Source: Melastoma dodecandrum (taxonomy: Eukaryota; Streptophyta; Magnoliopsida; Myrtales; Melastomataceae). From it: DNA of 64,000 nucleotides. The translations under genes and the position numbers were made by a program. The notes under the pieces were generated by a model that saw only the letters and a list, made by a program, of their open reading frames with translations, ran no database searches and had not been told where the DNA came from. The stretch is taken from assembly GCA_029817715.1 (NCBI GenBank), contig JARUPY010000606.1:6324001-6388000 (forward strand), given 5' to 3'. Numbering within the stretch: the first letter of the stretch is position 1; each line of letters begins with the position of its first letter. Positions 52,076 through 64,000 of the stretch are shown here, piece after piece.

Positions 52076-55000
52076 ATGTCTCGCTGCTTTCCATTCCCCC
52101 CTCAGGGCTGTGTGAAGAAAGCCAGAGCAGATGATGCAGATTTGCTGAAAAAGGTAATATTTCACGATATTTAGTTTTGTATTATTTCAGCCCAGGGATG
52201 CCATTTTTAGCAGGAATGGTTGCATAGCTATCGGTTGTTTCTAATTGGCTGGTTCCCCTCTCATGGGTAGTGAGACCTGCTAGCAGAATTTTACGGAAGC
52301 GATTTGTCTGGGCTGCTTATATAGTAGTAATTACAATAGAATGTGGCTTTCTGCTGCTACTCACTAAGAATGCCCTTATTTGGTCATAGAAATTTGATAC
52401 TTAAATGCAGTACTTGATTCCATCATCCATTTGCTTGGTTATGGAAACCTTCTCTGACTGTTGGGCGTTAGCCGCTGTAACTAAAACTAGTTAAATGGGA
52501 AGTTGTTTAAAACACGTGGTTTAGGGAAGTTACAATTTAATGTGATAGCCAGGAGCTGATAAACACTAGACTACTGCAGATCTGGTTGCCAGGAACAGAA
52601 AATTAGCTGAGGGTTCTTGGATGTTGATGATTAACTATTGAACTTGCCATTAGAGGTACTAGCCATAGTGTCATTAATCAGATTTTTCTGGATTCATAAT
52701 AGCGATATTTGATTTGCTGGTCGTTTGATGTTTTTAAAGAGTCATTGGTGTGGATTTGGTTGACTGGCCTGTAAAGACCATTAGGCTATGGGCTCTTTGT
52801 TTTTGTTGAAAGGGAGATTGCACAAAACCACATCCTGGCCATCCTGTATTTGAGAAGCAGCCTAATTTGCAAATCAGCTCAGCATGGAAATCACAATATT
52901 CTCTTTCCCTTTGAGTGAGGAATCACCGGGCTTTAATATCGATGTCTTCTTGATTAGGAACGGATATAGTTTCTATGCTCAAGTCTTTTAGACATGGACA
53001 GTTCTGCAAATAGGCTTACTCAATGTTTTTCGGCAAAGCTGAATAGGCTTTGGAAATGTTTGACTCTGAATCCTAACAAGATCATATAGAAGTGTCCTTC
53101 AATGCTTCTGGCCTTCCACCAGTGGATATGTGGGCGAGTATTTCCACGATGACAAAGTTCCTTTGGGTGTCCCCATTTATTGCGGTCAGAAACATGTAAA
53201 ACGTCCGCTTGTACTACTAATATTTGTGGGACAAAGGTTTCTTAAAGTCAAGTACTCCTTCAACAAGCACTTTCAGTTCCCTAGCACCCATTTATATTAT
53301 TTAAAAATCTTTATTCTTGTTTGTTTCGACCATTCTAATTGACATGCTGGAGTTTAATGCTATCATGTTAGCAATATATTGGATTATTGGCATTTTTTGT
53401 GTTTCCAGGGGCATGAACCAACATGAAATCTCTTGAGCAACATTTTTCATTGAAAGATTTACTTGTTAGTTTTGCCGAATAATATAGGAAAAAGAGAAAG
53501 AGAAGAAACACAAGAAGGAGAGACGAGACAAGGAGAAGCGCGATGGCAAAGAGAGAAAGGAGAAAGACAGACTTGAAGGGAAGCACAGAGACAAAAAAGA
53601 AAAAAAAGACAGACACAAAGATAAAAGGAAGGATAGGGATAAGGAGAAGGAGAAAGAACGAGAACGAGAGAACGATAGAGCCGGGACTTCAGAGGAGAGG
53701 AGGCTTTCTGAACAACGGACTGATGGGAGAAATAGCAAAGAGAGAATTATCCATAAGGATAGGCCTCCTGAACAAATTCCAGGAACATCTGGCCAAATGG
53801 ATAAGGAAAAGAACAGAACCCATTTACCAGATGTGCGGAGAGTCGATGGGCTATCTGCTGGTCATAGCAGTGGCAGTGCTCCGAAGAGCCTTGAGAAAAA
53901 TCAGAATGTTCGGAAAAATCAAAATAATCACGCGGTTCATAATTCCATGGAGGCTAAATTTGTGCTGGAGCTTGGGAAGAGGGTAAGAGATGAAGCAGGG
54001 GTTACAACACAGAGTAGTGGAAAGATTACTGTTATAGACCGAAAGAAGGACGATAACACGGTGCAACGGATAAATGCTACGTCTGGTCCTTCTCCTGACA
54101 AGAAGGAAAGCAGTCATGATAGGAGGGTTGATGATCGTAGGTTGAGTGGACAAGGGGGGAAAGAAGAAAGAAAAATTGTAACATCACAAAATTCTAGTAG
54201 TGTCCTTGTCCCAGTTTCGGAGGGAATGCCCAGACCACCAAAGACAAGTATTGAGGAGAAGATGGCAGGCAGAGAGAAAATTCGAGATAAGGAAAGAGAA
54301 CTTGTGGGGGCAGATGAGCTCATTTTATTGGATTCACAAAAGAGTAAAATTACTGTAAAGGATAAGGAACGGGAAAGGGAAAAAAGGAAGGGTGAAAGAA
54401 CGAAGATGGTCGAGAACAGAGTATATGAGGAAGAGAAACTGAGAGAAAGGACAGAGGATAGTCTTGATCCCACAGCTGTTAATGACATTGTTCTACATGT
54501 CCACGAAGAAGTTAACAAGATGGATCCTTCAGTAGGAAATGATAAGAAAAGGAAGAACTTGGAACCAAACGGATTCTTGCATGGTAAGCTCTTCTTACAT
54601 GGTGTTATCAGTAAATGCCTGGATACTGGTTCTGATTAAAATATATCTTGTTGGTTATCTATTAATTACTTTTTGTTTTCTAAATTTGTGGTTTGGAGAA
54701 ATCTGCATGCAGAATGTACAACGAAGTAGTTATTATTGGAATGTACAGTGCGGCGTCATCTGACTATATCGTTGGAATCTGCATAATGGCAGAAAATGAA
54801 ACAAGGCAAATCAAGCTACCGAGACCGTCATCTCCATCGCATGCTTCTTCAGTGGAGAATGGAAGGATTGAGGACACCCCCCAAAGTGCAAGCCAGCTTC
54901 TGCTGGGTAAGCATGGGAAACCGGATGTGGTGAATGCAGATAAGCCAAAGGAACACAAGCCAAATGGTACTATTGAGAAGAAGCCGGAACATCTGTTATC

Positions 55001-55289
55001 CCCCCTAGATGCAGCTTCACTGGAATCATTAGTTGAAAAAGAAATCACTAGATCTCCCCATCCCGATTTGAAGTACTTGGACAAGGTACTAACTGTTCCA
55101 AAGTTCGAGGAGTTGGTACCCTCCGAGGACAATCAGGAATGGCTATTTGGGTCTCACGATGAGCTTCAAAAGCCCAGGAAAATGAGTTCAGCCAACGAAA
55201 CCAAAGAGGCTCCTCAGCGGGTTTGGTCGGAAGCTGTGCCTCTCGAGTCAGCGGGTGTAGTTGCCTTGCCATATGTGGTACCTTTTTGA
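52076..55289 (+). CDS. Charged Lys/Glu/Arg-rich nuclear-type protein, three coding exons
   Basis: The exons are 52076-52153, 53488-54583 and 54793-55289, giving 556 residues. Junctions are KKK|gtaata, atatag|GAA and G|gtaagc...ggcag|AA, all in phase. Exon 1 encodes MSRCFPFPPQGCVKKARADD, the signature start of a conserved plant family often annotated only as myb-like protein X or DNA ligase-like because of composition. Residues 27-100 are almost all Lys, Glu, Arg and Asp (EKEKKHKKERRDKEKRDGKE), a likely nuclear, helical or disordered region. The C-terminus is conserved: LKYLDKVLTVPKFEELVPSE, NQEWLFGS, RVWSEAVPLESAGV and ALPYVVPF. No catalytic domain is seen. Function is unknown; nuclear scaffold or RNA-related roles would be guesswork. 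Confidence 0.82.
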
Positions 55290-56643
55290 CAGGTGAAGTT
55301 GCAGATACATTCAGTGACTACAGTCATGCCCTGCAGACAGTCATGGATTCTGTTGCACCGACTAGGGAGGCGATGCAGTGTCGGACAGACGAGAAGACAG
55401 CCGTCCTGTCGCGACTATACATGGAGGGGTGGTTCCATCTAATTCATTCATGAAGATGGGAAGCTGAATTGGTTGTTTGGGGGAAAATAGAGCCCAGCCG
55501 TAGTCCTTTGTTGACTGCCACAATTTTGGTGTGTAACATAGAAACTGTTATTTACAACAGCTGTATGATAGCTACGGATAAAGAAAATGGAAAAGAAAAA
55601 AACATTCAGTTGCTGGGGATTTCATGGGCCTCAAAGAAAAGCCCATTAGAGACAGCCCACATGAGAATCGTGGACCACCAAACTTGGCCCTTTAAGGCTT
55701 GGGACGAATAGGCCCAACTTAGTCTGGACACACGTCTTTCGGACCACCACCACTCTTGATCAAGTCGAGTATTTGCCTTCCTTAACAGGCTGTTCTATAG
55801 ATTGTACTACAATTGAGGCATGAAGATCAAACAAATTATACTAGAGGCAGTAAATGAATTGCGCAGGACTCTCCGTGAACAGAGGATCTGAGCTTCTCCC
55901 AGAAGAGGTGCTGATGAAACCGAATGTACAGCACAAGAAGGAAAACGGTCAATCAGCAGGCATTAAGATATTAGCCAAAGGATGATTTCAAAACCTTTGT
56001 TGCTATCAAAAGGGATCTTTTTTCTGTCTCCTGGGGAGCTGCAAAGTCAGGAAAGCAAGCAAAAAGTGTGCGACAGAAACAGATATATATATGGAGATTT
56101 GAATCAAACCTCGATTTCCCCTAGAAAAGGAAGGGAAAACACGGGAGTTGCCTGGGGGAGAGACATCCGTAACCCTTTATCGGGAATTTCGTCATTTGCC
56201 GTAATTAACCTGAAGATTTCCAGAGATTGCATAACACTTAGTGTAAGTACTAAAACATGAGACAAACAACATAGAGTAAGGGTGCTTCTCCCACACCAGG
56301 CAGAATATCCATCCCATATAGTAGATGAAACTTTAAGGCACCCGCACTAGGAACCTCAAGAAGTTACCGAGGGACCCGGTTTTGTAATATAACCATGAAC
56401 AGCTTCTGAACTTTCAATAAGCATAAACATATATGACTAAGTCTTCAGGATGAGTTACTATAAGGTTGAAGACAGACAATCCAGGGACTCATCCAATGAC
56501 CAGCATTTAAACAAACGATGATCGAAAAAATTCTCACTTTTTTACCAGGAATGGAAGAACGAGAATAAAGTATACGTGACTAACCATCAACTGCTTGTCC
56601 ATAATATTAACAAATTCCAGCTTTTTCTCAATGTGACCTTACT
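55290..56643. other. 3' flank and intergenic region with GGCCC motifs
   Basis: The first part is the 3' UTR of the preceding gene. At 55625-55715 several GGGCC/GGCCC motifs occur (catgggcctc, aataggcccaac) without an evident gene on either side. No RNA gene is recognised. Confidence 0.35.
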
Positions 56644-56829
56644 CTGAATCCGCTTTGTCTACGAACAAGGAAGCTATAAGAAATACAACTATGAATCTCA
56701 TGGAGAGTTCGATCCTGGGGCTCAGGATGAACGTTGGCAGCATGCTTAACACATGTAAGTCGGACGGGAAGTGGTATTTCCCTGGCGGACGGGTAAGTAA
56801 CGCGTAAGAGCCTGCCTTTGGGAGGGGAG
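56644..56829 (+). other. Nuclear insertion of plastid DNA (NUPT): 5' end of rrn16 and upstream sequence
   Basis: The segment from about 56644 (ccgctttgtctacgaacaag) is the plastid sequence immediately upstream of the 16S rRNA gene, and from 56696 (tctcatggagagttcgatcc) it is the 16S 5' end, including gcatgcttaacacatg, agtcggacgggaagtgg and taacgcgtaag. Compared with plastid sequence recalled from memory it has several substitutions, many of C-to-T or G-to-A type (gctggcggc has become gttggcagc), and small indels. It stops near ggaggggag. A dead fragment, not a working rRNA. The minus-strand ORFs across it are artefacts. Confidence 0.88.
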
Positions 56830-59800
56830 TTTGAAAAATCTGGATAAGGCAAGCAGAATTTTGGAGTTCACAGGGAAAAATTGGCAACACTAAAAAGAGT
56901 GGTTAATAGAGTTGGAGCACGTGAGATGAAGAGAACCATAAGATGAAATCTTTGCTATAAACATCCAAAGATATATGAATAAATGAGGGAAACAAACTGA
57001 AACCTTAGGGAGACAATTATTCAAGCAAAATAATTCAGAACTAAAATTGCAACTAATTCTTCCAAAAGTTTAGGCTTACAGCAAGAAAGCATTAAAGTGT
57101 GTAAACACCAACAAAGATTGCCTCTGCAAATGATATTAACAAGGGATAGAGCAATAAGAAAAATGGGTTACTCGTGAATATGACAAAGCAGTTGGTTTAT
57201 GCCTGTTTGATGATGTATGTTTTTTCTGATCATTGAGAATGTCTGAGGGAAGGATCTTCAGTTAATGCCTTAGCATGTTCAAGTATGCATCAAGAACCTT
57301 CGCTAACACTACTTCATGCTTGTAACCAAGATCAAATTCAAAATTGGAAAAGGAAGCGAGTATGACAAGGAAGCTGTCATCTAGTGTGTTTGACCGATAC
57401 CTTCGTAATATTAAAAACAAGGAAAACGAGAAGCGGACAGGCAAGAAGAGAAAATCCGAAAAATCAAAGCCACGTTCAACCTAACCGGATCCGGTGCAGT
57501 CAACTTTTTGCTAGCATTGCAGTATTTCTTCATTACCCCCCAGAAAACAGCACCTATAAAAACAGAAAAAATACAATATAAAATGGACAGAAATGCAATC
57601 GTCTAATGTACGAAAAGGGATCGAGACATGCTTTGCATGCTGCTTCCAATGAATCTTCATAGACCAAGCACTCATAATTGTTTTACATTTGAGAAACCGG
57701 TATTTTAGACGTAGCCACTCTAGTTTACTGGAGAAATTTGCCATGGCTTTGCTATTGAAATGAAGTGGGTAAAAAGAATGAACAGCAAAAGATAAGCGTG
57801 ACCTTTTCTACTAGGAAAAATAACTCAGTTGGGGAAAAGACGTTTTAAAACAGAAACGCTAAAGAAGCAAACGAAACCGTAACATTAGTTCACCTTTTCC
57901 GTTAGCAATCAGAGGGTGAGTGAAGAATTGTAGGAGCAATCTAATGGTTCGCTGCACTGGTTAAGAGATCAACATGAAACCAGGAGTATCAAATCTATGA
58001 ATTAAAAAAATAAATATAGCCAAATAATTTACCAAGCATTAATTACAAAACCAAAACTGGAGAGGCAAAGTGCCAGATTTTCGCCACCATATGTTTTCCT
58101 TGTACAGCTACTTTAAGTGGTCTTTATTCATCCCCCAATACATGCCTACAAAAGAATGTAAATGCAAAGAGTTAATGTCAATGCATCATCTTTTTCTCGT
58201 GGTCACAAAGTGTGAACAAAACGTACTAAACAAATGCATTTGGAAAATCAGAAACTGCCAAATGTCATTAATAATTTAAGAGTATACTCGACAAGATTTC
58301 CTGAGCAAGCAAATAGAGAAAAATTTATGACATTTAGTACCACAGACCCAAACTCCAGTGAAAGCAATACGGTAAAATAATCAACTGCTCAGTATACCAT
58401 GTCATTATGTTGACTAGGCAATGCTCCAAGATATCACCTCACTTTTGGTTTTCACTTTTATATCTCACATTACATAGCATAACCGTTAAAATGAGAGTCA
58501 TTGTCTTGCCAGTGGACAGCCTTTTCAGATCATACATTCCCGTTTTCCATTCACGATTCACACAAATTCATATGTACGTTTCTTCAATCATCTTTTCCAT
58601 AATAACTACACCGAATACAAAAAGCATCATCTACAAAGGGGAAGAATGTAAAGGAACAGATCACAGCAGACATTCAAGGAGAAGATGATGCAGAGAAAGA
58701 TCTATCCACCAAAATTTCTCCCTTTCTTTGACTCTATTGTTGTATCGCTTCTCATCACAGAAAATCGTTTAGGTACCAAATCACGTATGAACTAATATAG
58801 TTAATACTCCAAAACAAAGAATTTAAATTTTTTATCGAGTAACTGAACATTTATACGTTGAAACCATAAATATTTTCATCAATTAACTTCAAAAGAATGA
58901 TTTACAGATTTCAAGTGTTTCTTAAGTGACTCTTTTAGTGGATTGACCCTTTGTCAATAATTTTTTTTTTTGATAAGTAAATGATATGGTCAACTCAATA
59001 ATTACTCAATTATCACAATGTCATTCACCAAATTTTGTCGTTCCCGATACCTTACAAAACGATAGATGCCTTTCCTTTATGATTCGAGGTTTGCCGGCAC
59101 ATTAACAGGAGACAATTTGGTAAACAAATTAGTATATACATTATTCAAAATGCACTTTCTCAAGGGTAACTTCCGAAACTATTGAAAAACTTTGATCACC
59201 AAATAAAACAAGATGGGTCCAAAATGTTTATGGTCAAAGTTATGAATTAAAGGGTTATGCTCAAATCACACAGAAAGTTATAATTAACGGGTTATCTAAT
59301 AATTAGAAAAAGAGACGGGTAATGATGAAACCAAACTTAAAAGTTAATGTGACAAAAGCATACTGCAGCAAAACAATGTGCCTAGAAGATTAAAAAGGCA
59401 CAAAGACAGCTTAAAATGACTAACAACCACCTACATTGTCATCTACTTCCCCTGAGGGATGACATTTTTTGACAAAAAATGATTGAACAACGAATCATCT
59501 GTGAATACAGGCCGGGGTTTGGCTCTTTGTAAAAGGAGTATCTAAGGGGTAACGTTTGAGTTCTAAGGACAAGATGCAAGCACAACCTATTACAGATGCA
59601 CAATCAAAAAGACATCTTGAAAAACTACTGCTCTCCATAAGCATAAAGAAACATTTGATAAACTACTTGCGATTGCAGACAAATCTCAGTTTATGTAATC
59701 TATCACTCCAGATGGAAATAACCAACACGAGCATTCTCAAGTCCATAGCCACATGCAGGAACAAGACATCAATCCATAACAGAAGAGCTCTGAGAAAATA

Positions 59801-60074
59801 ATCCAGGTATAGGAGAAATACTAATGCGGGATGTACCTAATTCGCATACTGTAAAAGTTCCCAATCAAAAAGCGATGACAATGAAGACAGCAGCTAACAT
59901 CCATAGTTAAAAATCCATCCCTCCTTAATACAGAAGTTGAGCTTCTTCTTCTTCCAAGCTTTCCACCAATTTCCAATTCCTTTCAACCTCTAGAGAAACC
60001 AAAAGAAAAGTGAAAAACTGTTAGTTTCCATTAAAGCAGAACAAAACAATATCAAGAAATACGGCTGCTACTGA
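56830..60074. other. Gene-free AT-rich region
   Basis: 3.2 kb with no supported gene, and only short shadow ORFs. The right end (about 59.9-60.07 kb) should hold the 3' UTR of the RING gene. A poly-T run near 58965 is the only low-complexity feature noted. Confidence 0.4.
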
Positions 60075-62611
60075 TTACATTTTCCTCCGTTTCAAGTTTT
60101 CTAGTTTCACATCACGAGCAATATCTGCTGCTACGTTTTGGTGACCCTGAACTTGCGGACCACTCTGAAAACCTTCAACAGTGCCATGATTTGCCTTCTG
60201 AGGGCGACGCTGTCTGTTGCTCCCAACACCCATGTGCCCCGAAAAGGGAAAGGGCCCCAAACCATCCTACATAATTAAATCATTTCAAAAAGAGAAACAA
60301 CTTTACAAGTCAAAATGAATGCTTCATTTATCAATCAGGAAATGAAAAATCAGCAGCACTCAACTGTACGCATTTCTCCATTTGGAAAGGGGGATCTCCC
60401 CCTTAATCTAGGCTCCTGAAACTGTGGATAAGCCAGCCTAGATAAATCCATGGGAGAAGCAGATGGCCGAATAATGGAACAATTAACTTCCCTTGGAACA
60501 GAGCTTTCAGACCTAGCATATCTGGGTCTTTGAATCACATTTTCAAAACCAGGAGGTCCATCTTGTGACACGAATTGAGTCGAAGTTTTGGACTGGGCCA
60601 CAGACTGAGACTCATTGGCTTCACTCTTACCCTTGAAACTATAGACGGGGCATTCAGTCTTGCTTTCATATTTTGACATCAACTCGCTAGCATTTGATCC
60701 AACAGGAAATGCAACCTTTGTAGCATCATCCATGTTATGTTGCTGCTCAGAAAGTTGACAGACCTGGCCTTGGGAGACGACTGTTCTGTGGTTGACGGCT
60801 CCAGGCATTATCTGTTGGGCACTGGTTAAACCAGAAGAGACAGAACACTCGGATGATGGTGCTTGTGAAAAATTTGGCCCTCCTAACAGATTTTGAGACC
60901 AATTTCGTAAATTGCTTGATGCAACTGACTGCAACTGTGGGTGTGCCGGCTGCTGCAGATGGCATGGAACTAAAGGTGGACCAAAAGGGTGCATAGGATT
61001 TTGCTGCACAAATCCTGATGTATCATCAGCTACTCTGACATGTAATTGAGGCGATTGAAATCGGAAATCAGTCACAGGAAACTGACTCTGCAATAAAAAA
61101 AAACTGATAGGCTCAAAACATATCGGCCGTAGTGACCACCAACCTGATGCTTAACCTTGATAAGGAGAAAGGCGTTGTGAAAGTATTATAGTAGCTATAG
61201 CCTCCACAAAAGGATCATAATTTGTTAAAAAGGATAATGTACCTGCTTTTTATTTTCTTGTAGAACTGTAGGTGGAGCAAGTCGTGATGATTGCATGTGT
61301 AAAGGCATTTCGGGAATTGGGTGAGGTTGAAGTTGCACAGGAGGAACGGGCTGTGGATTCACCGATGGCAGAGGCATTTGCCAATGAGATGGTGGAAGAT
61401 TATAATCATGTGCTACTCCTTGTGAGTGATGTTCATATAAAGGTGGCATGACAATGGAAGGATGCAGGAAATTATGGTGGGGGGCACGCTGAGGTACAGT
61501 CAGATGAAAAGGATGTGGAACCTGCAATGGTGGCTGTGTCTGTAAGTGAGGTCGTGGTGCACAATGGGATAGTACAAGAGGCGGTGCAAGAGGAGGTGGT
61601 GGTGGTGGATGCCTAGGAAAATGCTGTTGTTCCTTAGCCTGAACCTGGTAAGAAAGCTGAGGCTGAGGCAGGGGTGGGGGTGGGGTGAATGGGTAGAGTG
61701 GGAGCATCTGAAGTTGCGGCTGTCCATGATGGAGTGCTGGCAATGACGCTGGAAACTGAGGTTGCAGAGGATCTGGGGGGCCAACAAAAGATGGTGCACA
61801 TTGAGGTGACCGTTGCTGCATCACCTGAGGACCCAGGAAACAAGTTGGAGGCTGAGACGGAACTGGGGGTTGGTGGTTCATTTGAAACCGTGGCGGCAGG
61901 TGCCCATAGTGCTGTTGACCTTGTTGCCGATGCCTGAACATTTCCTGACTTTGCTGGTTTTCAGCATATGCAGATGTCATGTTCTGATAACCCAAAGCCT
62001 GAGAACTCATTGAATGGGGTTGCAAATTCTGTTGAAAAAGTTAGTCGGTAACAGCCAATAGAGTTGAAATCAAGCAAGGAAGCAAAGGACCTTGTTCTGC
62101 ACTCACCGGGCAGTTTTGTCGATGCTCCTGTGATAGACGATGCAGAACTTGAGAGCCACACAAGTTGCAGAAAACAAGAGAATTGCCGACAGTGCATCCA
62201 CTGCAATGATTTGAACATTCTGATAGTGGACCTTGCCAAGTGCATCCACTTCTGTGATAGAGACAATGCACGAATATCTTTCCAATAGTCGCCGCGAGTT
62301 CTTTGTTTGACTCCATAAGCAGCTGATGCAAAAAATTTCAAATCATTTTACCAGAAATTGCTGACACCATCTTAATATGACACATAGAGATAACAGATGC
62401 GGACCTTTGAATTTTCCACTGTTACAACATGGCCATCACAAGGGCACGCATGGGTGTGGCTGGCAATGTATGCCAGACAGGGTCGACAGAACAGGTGCAT
62501 ACACGGTGCTTGCACAGCTTCTCCTGGATATACAAGGGAACGACAAAACGGACAGAAGAATTCCTGAGGAAGCAACTGTATGTTGATGACACATTCATTA
62601 TCGAATCCCAT
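60075..62611 (-). CDS. RING-finger plus TRAF-like zinc-finger protein with a Pro/Gln-rich tail, five exons
   Basis: The exons on the minus strand are 62611-62405, 62322-62107, 62028-61243, 61087-60365 and 60266-60075, giving 707 residues with every junction in phase 0. Exon 1 holds a C3HC-type RING (FFCPFCRSLVYPGEAVQAPC, MHLFCRPCL, HACPCDG), suggesting E3 ubiquitin ligase activity. Exon 2 has Cys/His pairs typical of TRAF-type fingers (CLYHRSGCTW, CSNHCSGC, CNLCGSQ, HRQNC). Exon 3 is Pro/Gln/His-rich, low complexity (PRHPPPPPPLAPP). Exons 4 and 5 are Ser/Gln-rich with a basic end (LENLKRRKM). The start is the first Met of the RING exon; further 5' non-coding exons may lie at 62.7-64.0 kb. The exon 4 donor (ACA|gttgag) is the least certain junction. 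Substrate unknown. Confidence 0.8.
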
Positions 62612-64000
62612 GCTGAATTACAAGTTCAGAAAATTTCTCCAAGCATTAAACCTGCTAAAGAAAAGCAGGTTAAACAGATGCCTATACGGAAAAAAAAAAC
62701 CAAAGATAGGAAACAACAATTGAATTAGACTAGGAATTAAATGATTCCACGAGTGTAGGCAGAAACGGCAAACCTTGCGTTAGCACAAAAATAAAACCTA
62801 GAACATTCAGCGCAAACATCATGCTCAAGAGCCAAGAGTTGCAGCAGGTGACAAATCGGAGTAACATAGGATTGAATTTTATCAGTGAAAGTTGTTTCTA
62901 ATGTGATACGAAATGGATAAGACCTCAACAAGAGAGAAGTTGGCATGACAGTAATGCAAAAATGATCGTAAAAAATGGAAGCACTTCAATCTTTCCCATA
63001 AGTTATTCACAAAGATTTGATTTTTTTTTATGAATCGCAACATGAAATTACTGTCAGTGAAGAAGATTTTCTCATTCCCTAGAGAAATGAATACAGTAGT
63101 AACCTGGTACTTAGTTTCCGGTGAAAGAATTGAAAATGGAATATATAATCAGTACATCCCATTACAAAGAAAAACGTACACAATGAAATTTGTCCAAGTT
63201 ATGCAAATGAACCTTTGATGTTGAACAACTGGCACTATAGATAAAACATTAACGCTGCCAAAGAAGGCGAAATAGTAAAAACACCATTCATTATTATGTC
63301 CGTTTCCCTGCCCAAAAAAAAGTAAATATGAGAAAAATGAAGCCAAATGTAGCTCATACTAACAGGCCATCTCGGTCATCCCAATTCATTCAACACATAG
63401 TGAGAACAACTACATGTTGATCAGCACTCAGATTGTTTAGATACACCATATTTGTCTTGATATGGTAATTTTTTTTTGTTTTCGGAACGTCTGAATAGAC
63501 AGGCAGCTGGCAAGATTCCTATACAGCATTGAAAAGAAAATTTTCTGGGATTATCTGAGATCGAATTAAAAGCTTTTGATTCATTGTAAGATCGAATTGA
63601 AAAATCTTTTAGTGAAGCCTGCAAAGTCAAACACTGAAAAAGGCGGAGGTAAGGACAATGTCGGAGGGAGTGTAAACATGAGATGTTCATGAGCAACCCG
63701 TAAATGGCGCGAAAAAAAACGAAAAGAAAAGAAATCACATGCTAATCAATGAAGTATATCACCGTCAACGGGAACAAACCAACTAACAAACTGAAAAAAA
63801 ACAGCAGAAGAAGCACGAATGTGGAAACGGTACAAATCCAAGGAGATTAACGGACAAAAATTTAGATCCGAACAAAAGTCAAACAGAATGGTCACGGGCA
63901 GTTTGGCAGCAGAAAAGGTAAGTCGTTTAGGCGCGAAAAAAAAGAAACAGGAAACCAAGCAAAGCACCAAGCTTGGTGAGCACCTTCGAAAACAAAGCAC
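62612..64000 (-). other. Upstream region of the RING gene
   Basis: No recognisable coding exon. It probably contains the leader (with introns) and promoter. The ORF reaching the right edge has no motif and is AT-rich low complexity; it could be a leader artefact. Confidence 0.35.

Noticed and set aside
53466..53738. Minus-strand Ser/Phe/Leu-rich ORFs
   Set aside because: Antisense of the AAG/GAG-rich exon of the charged protein.
56639..56890. Minus-strand ORFs of 74 and 83 codons
   Set aside because: They are the antisense of the plastid 16S rDNA insert.

Overview
The window is nuclear DNA of a flowering plant, most likely a eudicot (GT-AG introns, a NAC factor, UDP-glycosyltransferases, a RALF peptide, a TMK-type receptor kinase, Tat-lineage Ty3/gypsy elements, a plastid 16S rDNA insert). 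I cannot name the species. About 26 kb of the 64 kb is two nearly complete LTR retrotransposons of one family, both with gag-pol on the minus strand.

Layout. 0-5 kb: last exon of a callose synthase (+), a two-exon BTB/POZ gene (-), a tRNA-derived SINE candidate, and a three-exon gene for a 97-residue protein (+). 5.6-24.3 kb: a tandem segmental duplication. Copy A keeps the small gene intact and has only a fragment of a NAC gene, into which element TE1 (5795-19219, 5-bp target duplication AAAGG) inserted. Copy B has a dead small gene and an intact five-exon NAC gene (-). 26.3-27.7 kb: a UGT75-like glucosyltransferase (-). 28.1-43.7 kb: a TMK-like receptor kinase pseudogene split by TE2 (28297-41129, target duplication GTCAC). 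44.8-48.2 kb: a quinolinate phosphoribosyltransferase pseudogene carrying a TRIM element in an exon, and a frameshifted UGT92-like pseudogene (-). 48.8-49.2 kb: a RALF peptide gene (-). 52.1-55.3 kb: a charged Lys/Glu/Arg-rich protein gene (+). 55.3-60.0 kb: no gene seen, but a plastid rrn16 insert at 56.6-56.8 kb. 60.1-62.6 kb: a RING plus TRAF-like zinc-finger gene (-).

The most striking system is inside the retrotransposons. Each carries, between pol and the 3' LTR and on the opposite strand to gag-pol, a complete six-exon gene for a plant mobile domain (PMD) protein of about 940 residues. It has its own TATA box next to the polypurine tract, and every intron has GT-AG ends. Because the gene is antisense to the genomic RNA, its introns are not removed on retrotransposition, so it travels as an intron-bearing passenger gene. 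Both copies are open throughout, LTR divergence is low (about 4 and about 8 substitutions by eye), and the two elements are mosaics of near-identical and divergent blocks.
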